From an uncultured Campylobacter sp. (lineage in GTDB: Bacteria; Campylobacterota; Campylobacteria; Campylobacterales; Campylobacteraceae), in assembly GCA_905373295.1 (NCBI GenBank), contig CAJPSJ010000138.1:1-5303 (forward strand): 5,303 nucleotides of DNA, read 5' to 3'. Under the pieces are notes generated by a model. It did not search any database, had not been told where the DNA came from, and saw nothing but the letters and a program-made list of their open reading frames with translations. The position numbers and the translations under genes are program-made. This document shows, in pieces, positions 5,007 through 5,303 of the stretch. The first letter of the stretch is position 1, and each line of letters begins with the position of its first letter.

Positions 5007-5303
5007 AGCAGATCGCCGATCTTTAGCCGCTTGCCGTTTAGATACGCGCTAGCATCCACGGGCTTTTTGCCGGGCTCTTGCACCTTCGTGATCTTAACCG
5101 CGCCCTCGCCACAAGAAACGTAAAAGCCGAGCTTATCGACGCTTAAAATTTCGCCAACGCGTTCAAATTTACGCCCGCAGGATTCGCGCAAAAGCTCTAG
5201 TTCTAAAATTTTTAACCCGCTAGCTAGATAAATCCCTGGCCATGGCGTTAGCGCGGATTCGCAACCGCGGTGGCGAAATTTTAAGCGTCGATAAGCTCGG
5301 CTT
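5000..5303 (-). CDS. fmt: Methionyl-tRNA formyltransferase, C-terminal part (partial, upstream end disturbed)
   Basis: Formylates the initiator Met-tRNA using 10-formyl-tetrahydrofolate. The window holds only the C-terminal tRNA-binding domain. From residue ALTPWPG (5234-5254) to the stop (TAA, 5000-5002) the 84 residues look normal: ALTPWPGIYLASGLKILELE, then GEILSVDKLGF, VQEPGKK and LNGKRLKIGDLLC. Upstream of 5255 the frame stays open to the window edge but no longer resembles the family. Where the family usually has a K-(I/F)-R before the ALTPWPG-like motif, the sequence reads LKFRHRGCES, encoded by copy 2 of the 31-bp repeat, and before that by an inverted copy of this same gene. The catalytic N-terminal domain is outside the window. 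The gene is therefore either carrying an in-frame repeat insertion, broken, or mis-assembled at this edge. Confidence 0.85.
   Translation of the reverse strand, partial: SRAYRRLKFRHRGCESALTPWPGIYLASGLKILELELLRESCGRKFERVGEILSVDKLGFYVSCGEGAVKITKVQEPGKKPVDASAYLNGKRLKIGDLLC
5124..5161 (+). repeat. Inverted repeat within fmt, left arm
   Basis: The first 33 bases (5124-5156) are the exact reverse complement of 5271-5303; extending to 5161 adds one mismatch (37 of 38). On the minus strand this arm encodes the normal fmt stretch GEILSVDKLGF, so this copy is the likely original. The two arms are 104 bp apart. Confidence 0.85.
5256..5286. repeat. 31-bp palindrome-bearing repeat, copy 2 (inside the fmt frame)
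   Basis: Exact copy of 4747-4777, with the 20-bp near-palindrome at 5258-5277. It begins just where similarity of fmt to its family stops. Read in the fmt frame it gives LKFRHRGCES, the same peptide as copy 1 in its own frame. Its last 16 bases (5271-5286) also belong to the inverted copy of the fmt C-terminus. Confidence 0.8.
5266..5303 (-). repeat. Inverted repeat within fmt, right arm at the window edge
   Basis: Reverse complement of 5124-5161 with one mismatch, running exactly to the last base of the window, so the match may continue beyond it. The plus strand here carries the GEILSVDKLGF coding sequence in the opposite orientation to fmt. This is likely the derived copy, from a real inversion/duplication or from a fold-back assembly or amplification artefact. 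Confidence 0.75.

Overview
The window looks like chromosomal DNA from a Campylobacter of the higher-GC oral group (C. gracilis, C. rectus or C. showae type; the species is a guess). The evidence is the gene order fmt - birA - parA - parB - atpF' - atpF - atpH - atpA, which is the order I know from Campylobacter, together with protein sequences that read as epsilonproteobacterial and frequent AAATTTTA-type words. All convincing genes lie on the minus strand, so transcription runs from the right end (fmt) to the left end (atpA).

Right part (3044-5303): the C-terminal part of methionyl-tRNA formyltransferase, then biotin-protein ligase (TTG start), then the chromosome-partition pair parA and parB. 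The birA/parA and parA/parB pairs overlap by 4 and 13 bp. Left part (1-2118): the start of the F1Fo ATP synthase operon, with b' (atpF'), b (atpF), delta (atpH) and the first 209 codons of alpha (atpA). These genes are close-packed or overlapping. The only clear promoter-bearing gap is 2119-2192, between parB and atpF'. It holds a plausible sigma-70 promoter inside an 8+8 bp dyad and a very strong Shine-Dalgarno.

The unusual part is 4468-4999, between fmt and birA. It is packed with 18 RAATTY words, and 16 of them lie in one reading frame. They spell (K/E)F every few residues in a 182-codon open frame that overlaps the end of fmt and the start of birA. The same stretch holds a 31-bp repeat built on a near-perfect 20-bp palindrome, a diverged tandem duplication of the fmt 3' end and a GC-rich stem-loop. 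A second exact copy of the 31-bp repeat sits inside the fmt reading frame at 5256-5286, in the frame that gives the same peptide. The last 38 bases of the window are an inverted copy of a segment of the fmt C-terminus, which could be a real rearrangement or an assembly artefact.

The recognised genes are housekeeping functions: initiator tRNA formylation, biotinylation, chromosome segregation and ATP synthesis. The candidate novelty is a repeat-built, frame-preserving sequence wedged into this conserved cluster.
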